Assembly (NCBI GenBank): GCA_026119935.1
Contig: JALRMH010000011.1
Coordinates: forward strand, 682,001-746,000
Source: Endothia cerciana
Lineage: Eukaryota > Ascomycota > Sordariomycetes > Diaporthales > Cryphonectriaceae
Direction: 5' to 3'
DNA length: 64,000 nucleotides
The translations under genes were made by a program, and so were the position numbers. The notes under the pieces were generated by a model. The model searched no databases. It had not been told where the DNA came from and saw only the letters and a list, made by a program, of their open reading frames with translations. Positions 30,325-40,149 of the stretch are shown here, piece after piece (positions within the stretch are counted from its first letter, which is position 1; each line of letters opens with the position of its first letter).

Positions 30325-31184
30325 ATGAAGATCCTCTGTCTCCACGGGCACGGCACGAGTGGTGCGATCTTCAAGTCTCAGTCGGGTTTGTCGAACCCTA
30401 CAGATCCTTGTGAAATATTCCCCGTGACTGACCCGATCATTCTTCAGCCTCGTTCCGGGGCAAGTTACCCTCGGACTGGGAATGGGACTTTCCTGATGGG
30501 CCGTTCCCGGCCAAGCCACACCCAGGCATTGACCTGCTCTTCAACAGTCCGACTTATACATGGTGGCTTCACAACACAGCAAACGCAGTGCGCGGCGCAC
30601 ATCTCTGGATTGAGGATTACATCGACGAACATGGTCCTTACGACGCCGTCTGTTGCTTTTCCCAGGGCTGCTCCCTCATCGGTAGCTACCTCCTGTACCA
30701 CGCAAAGGAGAACCCCGAGAAGCCTCTGCCGTTCCGCTCGGCCATTTTCATCTGTGGAGGCCTGCCGCTGCCAATCCTGGAGGACCTGGGGCTCGAGGTG
30801 CCGCAGCGCGCGCATGAGCTGAACGAGAGGACTTCGATCCTCATGAGATCAAAGAGCGCTTTGCTTTACGATGTCGACAAGCTGCCCAAAGGCCAGGGCC
30901 TGTGGGATAACACCGCGGATCTGGAGCACGACTTCGACGAGCTGCCGGAGGAGACAGACTGCTTTGGTCTGGACTTCACCAGGTTCCCGGGGCATATTAG
31001 GATCAAGATACCCACAGTGCATATCTACGGCGCAAAGGACCCGAGGTGGCCCGCGGGCATTCAGCTGGCTTACTTTTGCGACGACCGAAGAATGTACGAC
31101 CACCTTGGCGGGCATGATATACCCAGGACTACACAGGTGTCAGTGAAGATTGCAGAACTACTTAAGGATGTCAATGATGTCTGA
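30325..31184 (+). CDS. FSH1-type serine hydrolase (alpha/beta fold)
   Basis: Two exons, 30325-30385 and 30448-31184, with a 62-bp intron whose GT follows TCGG; 265 aa. The N-terminus MKILCLHGHGTSGAIFKSQS joined to ASFRGKLPSDWEWDF is the FSH1/DUF341 signature. The triad is Ser92 in AVCCFSQGCSLIG, an Asp in IYGAKDPRW and His in YDHLGGHDIPR. The usual first Gly of GxSxG is Cys90 here, so the elbow reads C-F-S-Q-G. Family members are carboxylesterases or thioesterase-like proteins, some in secondary metabolism clusters. No signal peptide, so cytosolic. Divergence from the Zn2Cys6 gene suggests it could be a target of that factor (inference). Confidence 0.88.
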
Positions 31185-32096
31185 GGAAGGGACTGGACAG
31201 GGGCCTGGGACGCGCGAGCAACTTATTCTTCATCCATAGGCTCGCCAATTTCGGAGGCAACCTGCCCTGCATGATAGATGGCGTTGGCGGTACCGATGCA
31301 ATAGGTTTTCTTAAATGGTTACTCACAATGCCGGTTACTGGTGTCCTATTGCCCTCCGTATACCACTCGGGTTTCTTGGCTGTTCTCAGTTTGCGTCAAG
31401 ATCATGCACTGAGATGTCGACTCAGGGCTCAGAGGCAAAAACGAAGTATAGCACACACCCACCGGGGGTGCTGTTGGGTTGCCTCCATGTGTAGCCCACT
31501 TGTTGTGGTTCATGTGAAGCTACTTCGCTGATGTTACGAAGTTATAATTGATCTAGAAACACGTGTTCACGTCCTGCACCCGTGTGGCAGTCTCCATCGC
31601 CGCCCACGTTGCTGCCTGCCCCCCCTCGCAGTGGCTCTGAGGGTGTGTGTGAAGAGAGGGGGTGGAGGGGGGGGGTGGAACATTCATGTATCTTCTGCGC
31701 ACGCTGACCTTCGACTCCCACGTCAGCTTCACTTGATCAGGTTTTGAACGTTTTTGTACAGATGTAAATCGGTCCGAAGTGCTAAGCTGTCTGGGTATTC
31801 ACATTGCACACCGCCATACTTTCTTCAACCCACATGCGCCCTCCACACCGTGCTGGTTTCAGTACTGTAACACAAAGAATGCCATGCCCAATTTCAAATT
31901 GCAAAATACCGCCCTGGTCGTCTGAAACTCTGTCATAATTCGTTATTGGGCTCCTGCTAGCCTATGGTCGGCGATGATGGAACAACACTGGTGGTTATAC
32001 TGAGGTCCGTGTGGGGAGAGGGGGGGGGGGGGCGCGGGGCTGGATCGTGCAGTATCGCCCAGAAGTGGAATGGCAACGGAGGATTCAAGAGTTATC
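31185..32096. other. Convergent intergenic spacer
   Basis: It lies between the 3' ends of the hydrolase and the Arg/Ser-rich gene. G-runs occur near 31660-31675 and 32019-32032. No gene is supported. Confidence 0.55.
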
Positions 32097-33119
32097 CTAT
32101 CTCCTTCCCGCTGCGCCACCTGACCGCCTGCTTACCGCCTTCCCCATGGCTGGTCCAACAACTAGATTGCCCACGGCCGCCTCCGCAAGGTGCCGCATGG
32201 CGACGTACTTGATGCCGCCCTTCTTCTTCGGCCTGAAGACGTGGTCCACCACAGCAGCACCGAGAGCGGCCGACCCTATCTTGGTGCACTTCACGGGCCA
32301 GGGGATCGAGTCCGTGCCGACCTTGATGGCGGCGATGGTGCCGGCCTGCATGGCCACCTTTGCGGCATCCTGCCAGGGGAAGTTGTCCCAGAACCTGGAC
32401 ACCTCCGCGGAGGACTTTGGGTCCAGGCGCTTCACCAGGCCCTGGACGTGCTTGGGCATGGTCCTTATGGACTTGTCGGAAAGGCCCCGTCGTGGGCATG
32501 GGCGTGGGCGTGGGCGTGGGCGTGCCGAGCGGGAGCCGGCGTAGGATGAGCTTGCTCTGGTGGCGCGTGGGCGGGAAGTGTGGTGGTATGACGAAGCAGC
32601 CCTGGACGGTTGTGGCCGGGGATGGTATGCGTGCGAGCCCGAGCTGGGTTTCAAAGAGGCAGACTTATGTCTGTGCCCGTCGTCTCCCTTGGCGTCTCGT
32701 GAGCAATGGCGCGAGGGTGAGGGCGAGCGGCGTCGAGAGTGCCCATATGAGCGCGTCCCTGACTCCGCGGTCCTTCTTCGAGACGAAGCACCATCATCCG
32801 AATCGCTCCTCCTCGAGGGGCTCCGCCGCTGTCTACTGTGCTCGTCTCTGGCAGGCCTCCTTTCCCTGGACGAGAAATATGAATCGAAGGGGTCTTCTCC
32901 GTCCGAGAGATAGTATTTGTCCTTGGGATCGTAGTCGGTATCCCAACCGCTATCGTACTTCTTCCGGGCCTCCGGGTGTGGTTTTATGAGAGAATCCTCC
33001 CTCTGCATTCCCGGCCGGTACCCATGGGGTCGGTTCGAATTCCGACCATGGGAGTCATCCTCACTGTTGGAGACGTCTTTGTAGTCGGCGCTCTTCCTGT
33101 GTTGCCTAGACGAGGGCAT
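32097..33119 (-). CDS. Arg/Ser-rich protein with conserved C-terminal domain, function unknown
   Basis: Single exon, 340 aa from the ATG at 33117-33119; the frame extends upstream but without ATG. The first two thirds are hydrophilic and Ser/Arg/His-rich with many RS and SP pairs (RQRRSPSRRSDSDDG, SRRRSPSPSRH), probably disordered and phosphorylated. Around residues 225-235 an RPRPRPRPC stretch is encoded by 6-nt DNA repeats. The final ~105 residues look folded: FWDNFPWQDAAKVAMQAGT, AIKVGTDSIPW, KIGSAALGAAVVDHVF, RPKKKGGIKYVAMRHLAEA. This tail has small-residue-rich helices similar in style to an uncharacterised ascomycete family. The RS content does not by itself make it a splicing factor, since no RRM is present. 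Confidence 0.7.
   Translation of the reverse strand: MPSSRQHRKSADYKDVSNSEDDSHGRNSNRPHGYRPGMQREDSLIKPHPEARKKYDSGWDTDYDPKDKYYLSDGEDPFDSYFSSRERRPARDEHSRQRRSPSRRSDSDDGASSRRRTAESGTRSYGHSRRRSPSPSRHCSRDAKGDDGHRHKSASLKPSSGSHAYHPRPQPSRAASSYHHTSRPRATRASSSYAGSRSARPRPRPRPCPRRGLSDKSIRTMPKHVQGLVKRLDPKSSAEVSRFWDNFPWQDAAKVAMQAGTIAAIKVGTDSIPWPVKCTKIGSAALGAAVVDHVFRPKKKGGIKYVAMRHLAEAAVGNLVVGPAMGKAVSRRSGGAAGRR
32495..32526. repeat. Hexanucleotide repeats (gtgggc)n in coding DNA
   Basis: About five units of gtgggc type on the plus strand encode the Arg-Pro alternation of the minus-strand protein. Confidence 0.85.
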
Positions 33120-34743
33120 CACGCTATATTTCCGGGGATGGGGTGTCTGTATAAAGAGCAAAAACGGTACGAAGTTGAGGCAGGGCGGTTTAAGACAATA
33201 CAATGTCCAAGACAGGGAGGGGTGGCAATAACCGAAGGACTAGTATCGAAGCTCGTCTTTGGCACTCGCCGAATTGTTTGATAGCGGGAATTAGTTACCC
33301 ACCTTCACGGTGCCCAGACCTCGTTCTTTTTGTACAAAGGAGGGTCGGCAAGAGGACGGGCCGCATGACATGGGAAGTGTTATGCAACACCTGAGGGATA
33401 TCACACGCAGGGCCGATAAGTCGATCTCGAGGGGCAGCAAGATCCAGCGCGCTCATGGCCGCCAGCCAGTTCCCCGGGAACCAGTTGAATCTGGTCCTGC
33501 CAGATATCACCAAGGGGCCAGGCGATCGAGGTGGGAGTTGCAGGTGGTGAGACGGGAGTTGAGGAACGCCGCTCGGTTGGTTGACAGAGGCTGGTTTTCT
33601 CACCCCTGGCATCCGTGATGTCATGCCGCGTCCTCCCCCAGGGCTCACCTTGACCCCTGGAGGGGTCTTACAATATGGAGACACTGCTTTCTTGCCGTCT
33701 TTCCTCGTGACGCCCCCTAAGAAATTCTCGCTCGTGCCGCCTTGTCAGACCTGTCGATTCTTGGAATTCAGTGCGGTTCGGTGCTAACGGTCTGCTCTGT
33801 ACCTGGTGGGCACAGCGCTTTCGTGAATCCCAAGACGCCATGTGCGACTCGAGATACATAGCTAGTGTTGGAGATCGGCCATGGGCTTCGTTTTAGTGGT
33901 GTTCTAGACAGTTCTCTGCGTGTGAACCACTGCCCGTTGACATCATCGTCCCACCTGCACATCGGGACAGGGGTGGGCATTGCAGCTACCGAATATCCCA
34001 AGGGTCTTCGACCAGACCAGAACAAGGGTCACCAGACTTTTTGGGGCCCCACAGCTTCTTCGACGTCAAGCTGCATGGGAAGGATATAGTCGTGACAGGC
34101 CGGTATATCAGGGCGGTACTCGATCTGTCTGGTGGTCCTGCACGGAGCGGCCGCCGGACGCATGGTACGGTCCCGCGTGGTGGACGGGAGATGGCTACGG
34201 ACTCTAAGGCGCCTAGACAGCCAAGATGATCTCCCGGACACGTACTAGCATATTGCGGGTGCTGTTCCGCCTCGATGAGACGGAGGAAGGAATCAGCATG
34301 CTTCTGGTGTCGGCATCGTTCATTGTATGCGCCAGGTCGTCTGGCCCGGGCCAGGTCCGAGCGAGCTCGTCCACCAGATCACCGGACAGACTAATGTTGT
34401 TATTGCAATAGGGATACGCATACCAGTGCTTAGCTGTATCCAGTTCAAGCTGCCCCCGAGGGGGGGGTTGCAGTGTCTAGTCTTCCCCGTCGCGGATTTA
34501 GTCGGCCGCACTACGAGGACGCCGGCGTTCACCGCGCCCCACAACGGGCTGTTTTCACGGCGGGAGCGGCCCGAAACATGGTGGGATCCGGGGCCGCGGA
34601 GACTGAACATCGGGGTCGATGCCCGGCGTGACCACGGTACAATGTCCGCATGTTGCCAACCTGTTAAGAAGCAGGTGCCGATTTCCCTATGCAGAGTGTA
34701 CAGTTCATGATCCCCGTCTTGGCCACAGTTCTCCCGGCTACAA
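33120..34743. other. Gene-poor interval of 1.6 kb
   Basis: It is upstream of the Arg/Ser-rich gene and downstream of the catalase-like gene. Several open frames exist on both strands (33295-33684, 34320-34961) but none shows a motif or a splice extension that I trust. Confidence 0.5.
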
Positions 34744-35792
34744 TCAGGCAGCACGACGCTCTCGCCCGCTGATGAGATACACGGCAGCCCTGACATCCAG
34801 CAAGGGGTCGGCCGAAGGCTCGACTCCGGGGACATCTCTCGGGATAGGATCGAAGATGATATGCCTCTGCTCCGCAGCATCATCGTCGACCAGACCTTCG
34901 AGGCTGACAGTTCCAAGCTCCACGACCCTCCTCTCCTCTGGCCAGTGGACACAGCAGTCATCGGTCACGTCGCCCTCCTCCGCGATCTGCGCCGTCAGTC
35001 TGAACGCGATAGGTCCAGCCTCCAACAAGCCCGGTACCCCACTGAAGAGATAGCCCTCTGCCTTCTCCTTGGCCTCCCCGTCGCCCAGCGTCTTGAAACC
35101 CGCGGCGGGCACAACCCTGTAGCGCACAAACGTGCCCTTCCCGTCCGCATCGACCAGCCGGAACGCGTTGACGGGGAAGAAGCGCTGCGTCGCAAAGCTT
35201 TCCGGGAACGGCTTCGGGGCCTGTACGAAGGCCAACGCCTTGGGGTGCGTGCTCAGGTACGACTCGATTGTGCCGTCCTTGAGGGCCCTGAAGAAGGCGA
35301 GTGCCTCCTCGCCGTTGGATCCGGGAAAGGCATCAACGCTGTGCGCGATGATGTCCGTGTGCTTACGCCGCGGCTGCGTGGCGAGCTGGAAGCGCAGCGC
35401 GAGGCCGTTGGGCTGGGCATTGGGCGAGGCGTCCGAGATGTCGGGCAGGCCAGTGGCTGGTTCATCGCTCAGTACCCGAGAGACTATCTAGGAGAGGAGA
35501 TTATTCTGGGTCTCACAGTCAGAGAATCGAGCGAGGATCGGGGTCGATTGCTCGTTGAAGTGTTGTGCTACGGACAGCCTGCCCGCCTCCGCTGTTGGCG
35601 TGAAGGTGCCCTTGAGAAGGATCCCCTTTGCATGAGCTGGATATATCTCAGCGTCTTCTCCCCCACTGGTATTATGCGGGTGGAGAAATTCCTACCAGGA
35701 CGGAATCCAGGATGGGGACCAAAGATCCCGTGGAGTGTATCAACCAAGCCCTTACCGGTCTCCGCAACGTGCTCGTCTGCTGGAAGAGGCAT
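34744..35792 (-). CDS. Small catalase-like heme protein (SrpA-type, single domain)
   Basis: Three exons: 35696-35792, 35517-35636, 34744-35456; introns of 59 and 60 bp; 309 aa. The catalase core is visible: PAHAKGILLKGTFTPT, with the distal-side His34 rebuilt over intron 1. ARFSDSTGLPDISDASPNAQP is rebuilt over intron 2, then GLALRFQL and DIIAHSVDAFPGSNGEEALAFF. The tail has Arg295-x3-Tyr299 (DVRAAVYLISGRERRAA), where the proximal heme tyrosine is expected. At 309 aa it lacks the flavodoxin-like domain of large catalases and resembles catalase-related/SrpA peroxidase-like proteins. These bind heme but often have weak catalase and some peroxidase activity. No signal peptide or obvious C-terminal peroxisomal tripeptide. 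Probably cytosolic detoxification of H2O2 or organic peroxides. Confidence 0.9.
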
Positions 35793-36913
35793 GTCTACTT
35801 CGTGAGACAAGATTGGCAATCTGATCTGAGTGACCGCGATTATCGGTCCGAAAACAGAACAATGGCTCGACTTATTCAAGTGCGGAACAGAGCCTGTCTT
35901 TGCGTCTTCACAAGGTGGCCACCTTCGAGGACCTGAATACGGACCAGATACCTGTTCATCCCGCACAGATCTATGTATATCATTCGGATCCGATAGTGTT
36001 GACCAAAGCCATCCATTCAAGATAGCATGCGTTACGAATCACGAATTCTGTGCGTGTAATTGGGTGGCGGAGGCTCTTCCGCCCTATCCCGCCTCTGGCC
36101 TTTCGTGCTGACTGCATACGCAAGCATATACCATAGTAGCCGAGGACGAGCAGGACGAGCAGGACGAGCACGGCATGCGCAGCCAGTATGCCTCCTTCAG
36201 CATATCAGAGGATCCTGAGCAATGAAGACCCCATACTTCCTATGCAAGCCACCTTGGTCCTCTGTCAGCGCATCACCGCCCAGGCCAGCTGGAACGAGGG
36301 ACCTGACCGACGATCGATACGGGGTGATTGAAAACACTCGGGGGGATATCACTTTTAGGAAGTTAGATATATCGCTTCAGACACAGATATGTGACGTACG
36401 TGGCAAGAGATAGTCAGTTCCCACTCCCTTTCAGAAAAGAGAAAGGGGGGTGAAAAAGAGTGACGGCGTGCGAGACGAACATCTGGCCCAGAGGGGAAGA
36501 GGTGAAGGGAGAAAGTGCTCAGAAAGCAGAATAGAGGTCACCAGGGGTTTTGGTCTCTTAACGATCATCGAGGCTCGTCAAGACTGAATCAGTGGAATTC
36601 TTCACCTTCCTGAATTCCCCCTCTTATGGTGCCCTGAGGTTGGTGTGAGAAGGTTGGACGAGTTGCCCGCGGTGGTTGAGTTGGCACCCTCTGGGGCCAG
36701 TGACAAATAAGCATGCTGGCCCGCAGCGGGATCGCTGCAAAAGCGAGCGCATCACTTACATCACACGCTCTCGCTGCCGGCGGCATTCGAGTACTACGTA
36801 CGACACTGCCCCAGCCAACCTTACGATCGTGCTCGACTCGAGGCCTCCCATAACAAAGGTGCCCGACGCCGAGCAGCTCAGACGGCCTCCGGGCCAGAGC
36901 ACGAATCCTCACA
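35793..36913. promoter_or_regulatory. Divergent upstream region, catalase-like / FIG4
   Basis: A 1.1-kb head-to-head spacer containing a 9-nt tandem repeat near 36144-36172. No gene is supported. Confidence 0.5.
36144..36172. repeat. 9-nt tandem repeat (gacgagcag)x3
   Basis: Three near-perfect copies in the spacer between the catalase-like gene and FIG4. Confidence 0.85.
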
Positions 36914-39900
36914 ATGGACAACACGATCGGTGACGAGGGGCCGGACTCGGTGCCTGGCCCCGCCGCCCCGGGCGCTGGCGGTACTGGCATTAGCACTCCC
37001 TCGAGTTCGGATCCGCCCACTCCAGTCAATGTCGGCCCTCAGGCCCCCTTCCCTCAGCTGCGGAACGACCCAGAGGGAGGTGGCCGTGCTGTACCGCCCA
37101 AGTCTGCCGCTCATGCACCGCCGACTGCAGAGGCCCATGATGACGACGACCCGACCGTCGCGGAACCCTTCCACCGCACGTCGAGTCCGGACGCGGCGAG
37201 TCGGGGCGGGGCTCACGGCCTTGCGTCCGAGGAGGAATACGATGGCGCCATGGGTGCGGGGGAAGCTGGCGAGGAAGGCAGGCCGAGGAGGAGGCTCGTC
37301 CACAAGATGCACAAGTTCAGCTTGTACGAGACGGCGAGTAGGTACTATATCGTGGGAGGGGACGTGACGGAGAAGCGGTACCGCATCCTCAAGATTGACA
37401 GGATGGTGGACGACAGCGACCTGAGCATCACGGACGACAAGATCGTGTACACGCAGAAGCAGATGAACCAGCTTCTTGACACCATCGACGATGGGAACAA
37501 GGGCACGGGGGGCATCAGGCTCAAGTGCACGACCTGGGGCCTGCTGGGCTTCGTCAAGTTTACCGGGCCGTACTACATGCTGCTCATAACGAAGAGGAGC
37601 GTCGTGGCCATGCTCGGTGGTCACTACATCTACCAGATCGAGGGCACGGAGCTTATCCCCCTCACACCGGCCAGGTACAGGACTGACCAGCGGAATACTG
37701 AGGAGTCTCGGTTTCTGTCCATCCTCAATAACCTCGACCTCACCAGGTCCTTCTATTACAGCTACTCCTATGACGTCACGCGGACGTTGCAACACAACAT
37801 CACCAAGGAGCGCATAGCCTTGAACAATGGCTTGCCTCGCACTGTGGATGATGACCCGAACACGATGTTCGTCTGGAACAGCCATCTTCTCCGACCTGCC
37901 GTGGATGTTCTCAAAGACCCATTCGATTGGTGTCGTCCCATCATACACGGCTATGTGGATCAGGCTTCGGTGTCTATCTATGGTCGTACTGCGTTCATCA
38001 CCATCATAGCCCGGCGTTCTCGGTACTTTGCAGGAGCTCGTTTCCTGAAGCGCGGAGCCAATGACCTTGGATATGTGGCAAACGACGTCGAAACGGAACA
38101 GATCGTGTCTGAGGCGCTCACGACATCCTTTCATGCGCCTGGTGGTAAGCTCTTTGCCAGCCCGGAGTATACGTCCTACGTCCAGCACCGCGGATCGATC
38201 CCGCTCTACTGGACACAGGACAACACAGGCGTCACTCCGAAGCCGCCTATCGAGCTGAACCTGGTCGATCCTTTCTACAGTGCCGCAGCGCTGCACTTTG
38301 ATAACCTATTTGAGCGGTATGGCTCGCCGATCTACGTACTCGACCTCGTGAAGGCGAAGGAACGGACGCCGCGCGAGTCGAAGCTGCTGGAGGAATACCG
38401 CAGGTCCATCACATACCTCAACCAATTTCTACCTGGAAAGAACAAGATCATCCAACGCCACTGGGACATGTCCCGCGCCGCCAAAGACCCCGCCCAGGAC
38501 GTCATCCAGACCCTCGAGGACATCGCCGAAGACGTCGTCGTGACGACCGGCTTTTTCCAGAATGGCGACGGGGTCGTCAACCCCACACGTGTGCAGAATG
38601 GCGTCGCGCGCACCAACTGCATCGACTGCCTGGACCGGACCAACGCCGCGCAGTTCGTGATCGGCAAGCGCGCGCTTGGCCACCAGCTGCACGCCCTGGG
38701 GATCCTGGGCGACACGGCGATCGAGTACGACACGGACGCGGTGAACCTGTTCACGCACATGTATCATGACCATGGGGACACGATCGCCGTGCAGTACGGT
38801 GGGTCGCAGCTCGTCAACACCATGGAGACGTACCGCAAGATCAACCAGTGGACGAGCCACAGCCGCGACATGATCGAGAGCTTCAAGCGATACTATAACA
38901 ACTCCTTCATGGACGGGCAGCGGCAGGAGGCGTATAATCTGTTCCTGGGCAACTACATCTTTGCACAGGGACAACCGATGCTGTGGGACTTGGCGACGGA
39001 TTATTACCTGCATCATGCGGATCCGAGGACGTGGGCGAATAAGAGGAAGAGGAGCTATATCAAGTGGTATACGCCAGATTTTCTCAAGGAGCACACATTG
39101 CCGGACTATTCACCGCCCAAGGGCACCGAGGCGAAGATGCCAGTCTCTTATTTCGACGACTACTGGCTCGAGTACTATCGCCCGTTGACCCTGTCATCCT
39201 TGCAGAAGATGTTCCCGTACAAGATGAACTCAACCATCAAGTACATCCCTTTCAAGTCCACACAAGACGGCCGCTACGACCTCAGCCCGTTCCACGTGCG
39301 CGCCCGCACCGAGACAGACGGCGATGGCCATGACAAGCGCAAACATAAAAAGGGCGTTACGATACTGGACCCTAACGAGATCGCCAAGGCAGATGGCGAC
39401 GACGACACGGCGTCCATTGCGTCTGGGAAGGCGGGCCACACGAATAAGGGCCTCTCGCTGCAGCGCTGGCTCCACCAGTCGCCTGTCCAGGACAGGGCCG
39501 GCTTGAATGGCAGTCCGCATGGTATCATGAAGGAGCCTGCGACGCCGATTGTGAATGGTAATGTTGAGCAGCCTGCCGAAGCGAACCAGCCGAAGGTTAA
39601 GGCAACTCCGCTGGAGAAGTCCCGCCAGGCGCAGTGGACTTTTACCAAGGTCGTCCATGAGTCGCTCAACCCGTCCGTCAGCGCGCAAGAGGCGGGGGAT
39701 TATGCTCGCTACGTCAGTCATCCGCAGAATCTCCCATTGGTTGTGTCATCCGACACCCCGGCCGATGTGGCCGATAGCGAGTACCAGGAGTACATCAACG
39801 GGAGCTGGCAGAGTGACGGTCTGCTGCTCGTACCGCCAGGAACATCTTCAGGAAGCACAGGTCTCACTGGGAGTGCGGCAGTGGATGACTACTGGCACAT

Positions 39901-40033
39901 GTACTCTGAGCTCCTCAAGGTTGGAGAGGACCCGCTCACGGTAAAAGAGGAAGATGTGCATAAGAAGCGGTATAAGGCTTATGGGAAATGGCTTCGTGGC
40001 AAAAGCCTGTTCAAGCAGCAACCCGTCGACTAG
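36914..40033 (+). CDS. fig4: SAC-domain phosphoinositide 5-phosphatase Fig4
   Basis: Single exon, 1039 aa. Residues 1-130 are Pro/Gly-rich and acidic. The Sac domain starts at KFSLYETASRYYIVGGD and covers about 130-720. The CX5R catalytic motif is CIDCLDR with Cys569 in RTNCIDCLDRTNAAQF. Fig4-type blocks follow: YDTDAVNLFTHMYHDHGD, ALQYGGS-like AVQYGGSQLVNTMETY and EAYNLFLGNY, then the C-terminal half with DYWLEYYRPLTLSSLQKMF. Fig4 dephosphorylates PI(3,5)P2 and also stabilises the Fab1-Vac14 kinase complex on the vacuole. The length is slightly above the yeast protein because of the disordered head and a Lys-rich loop near 790-900. The convergent TTI2-like gene ends 116 bp away. Confidence 0.95.
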   Translation: MDNTIGDEGPDSVPGPAAPGAGGTGISTPSSSDPPTPVNVGPQAPFPQLRNDPEGGGRAVPPKSAAHAPPTAEAHDDDDPTVAEPFHRTSSPDAASRGGAHGLASEEEYDGAMGAGEAGEEGRPRRRLVHKMHKFSLYETASRYYIVGGDVTEKRYRILKIDRMVDDSDLSITDDKIVYTQKQMNQLLDTIDDGNKGTGGIRLKCTTWGLLGFVKFTGPYYMLLITKRSVVAMLGGHYIYQIEGTELIPLTPARYRTDQRNTEESRFLSILNNLDLTRSFYYSYSYDVTRTLQHNITKERIALNNGLPRTVDDDPNTMFVWNSHLLRPAVDVLKDPFDWCRPIIHGYVDQASVSIYGRTAFITIIARRSRYFAGARFLKRGANDLGYVANDVETEQIVSEALTTSFHAPGGKLFASPEYTSYVQHRGSIPLYWTQDNTGVTPKPPIELNLVDPFYSAAALHFDNLFERYGSPIYVLDLVKAKERTPRESKLLEEYRRSITYLNQFLPGKNKIIQRHWDMSRAAKDPAQDVIQTLEDIAEDVVVTTGFFQNGDGVVNPTRVQNGVARTNCIDCLDRTNAAQFVIGKRALGHQLHALGILGDTAIEYDTDAVNLFTHMYHDHGDTIAVQYGGSQLVNTMETYRKINQWTSHSRDMIESFKRYYNNSFMDGQRQEAYNLFLGNYIFAQGQPMLWDLATDYYLHHADPRTWANKRKRSYIKWYTPDFLKEHTLPDYSPPKGTEAKMPVSYFDDYWLEYYRPLTLSSLQKMFPYKMNSTIKYIPFKSTQDGRYDLSPFHVRARTETDGDGHDKRKHKKGVTILDPNEIAKADGDDDTASIASGKAGHTNKGLSLQRWLHQSPVQDRAGLNGSPHGIMKEPATPIVNGNVEQPAEANQPKVKATPLEKSRQAQWTFTKVVHESLNPSVSAQEAGDYARYVSHPQNLPLVVSSDTPADVADSEYQEYINGSWQSDGLLLVPPGTSSGSTGLTGSAAVDDYWHMYSELLKVGEDPLTVKEEDVHKKRYKAYGKWLRGKSLFKQQPVD

Positions 40034-40149
40034 GAGTCGTCCACGCTTGACGAATGGCAGGAGGCGGTGCGGGATAGGTGGGACAGCACCATTTTAACGT
40101 ATCCCGTCACGTTCAAGGACTCTTAACGCTCGCTTCAGAGACCTTTGTT

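Noticed and set aside
34861..35805. 314-aa plus-strand frame opposite the catalase-like gene
   Set aside because: The catalase-like motifs and two introns lie on the minus strand.
36878..38296. 472-aa minus-strand open frame opposite FIG4
   Set aside because: The FIG4 frame on the plus strand is conserved along its whole length; the antisense has no motif.
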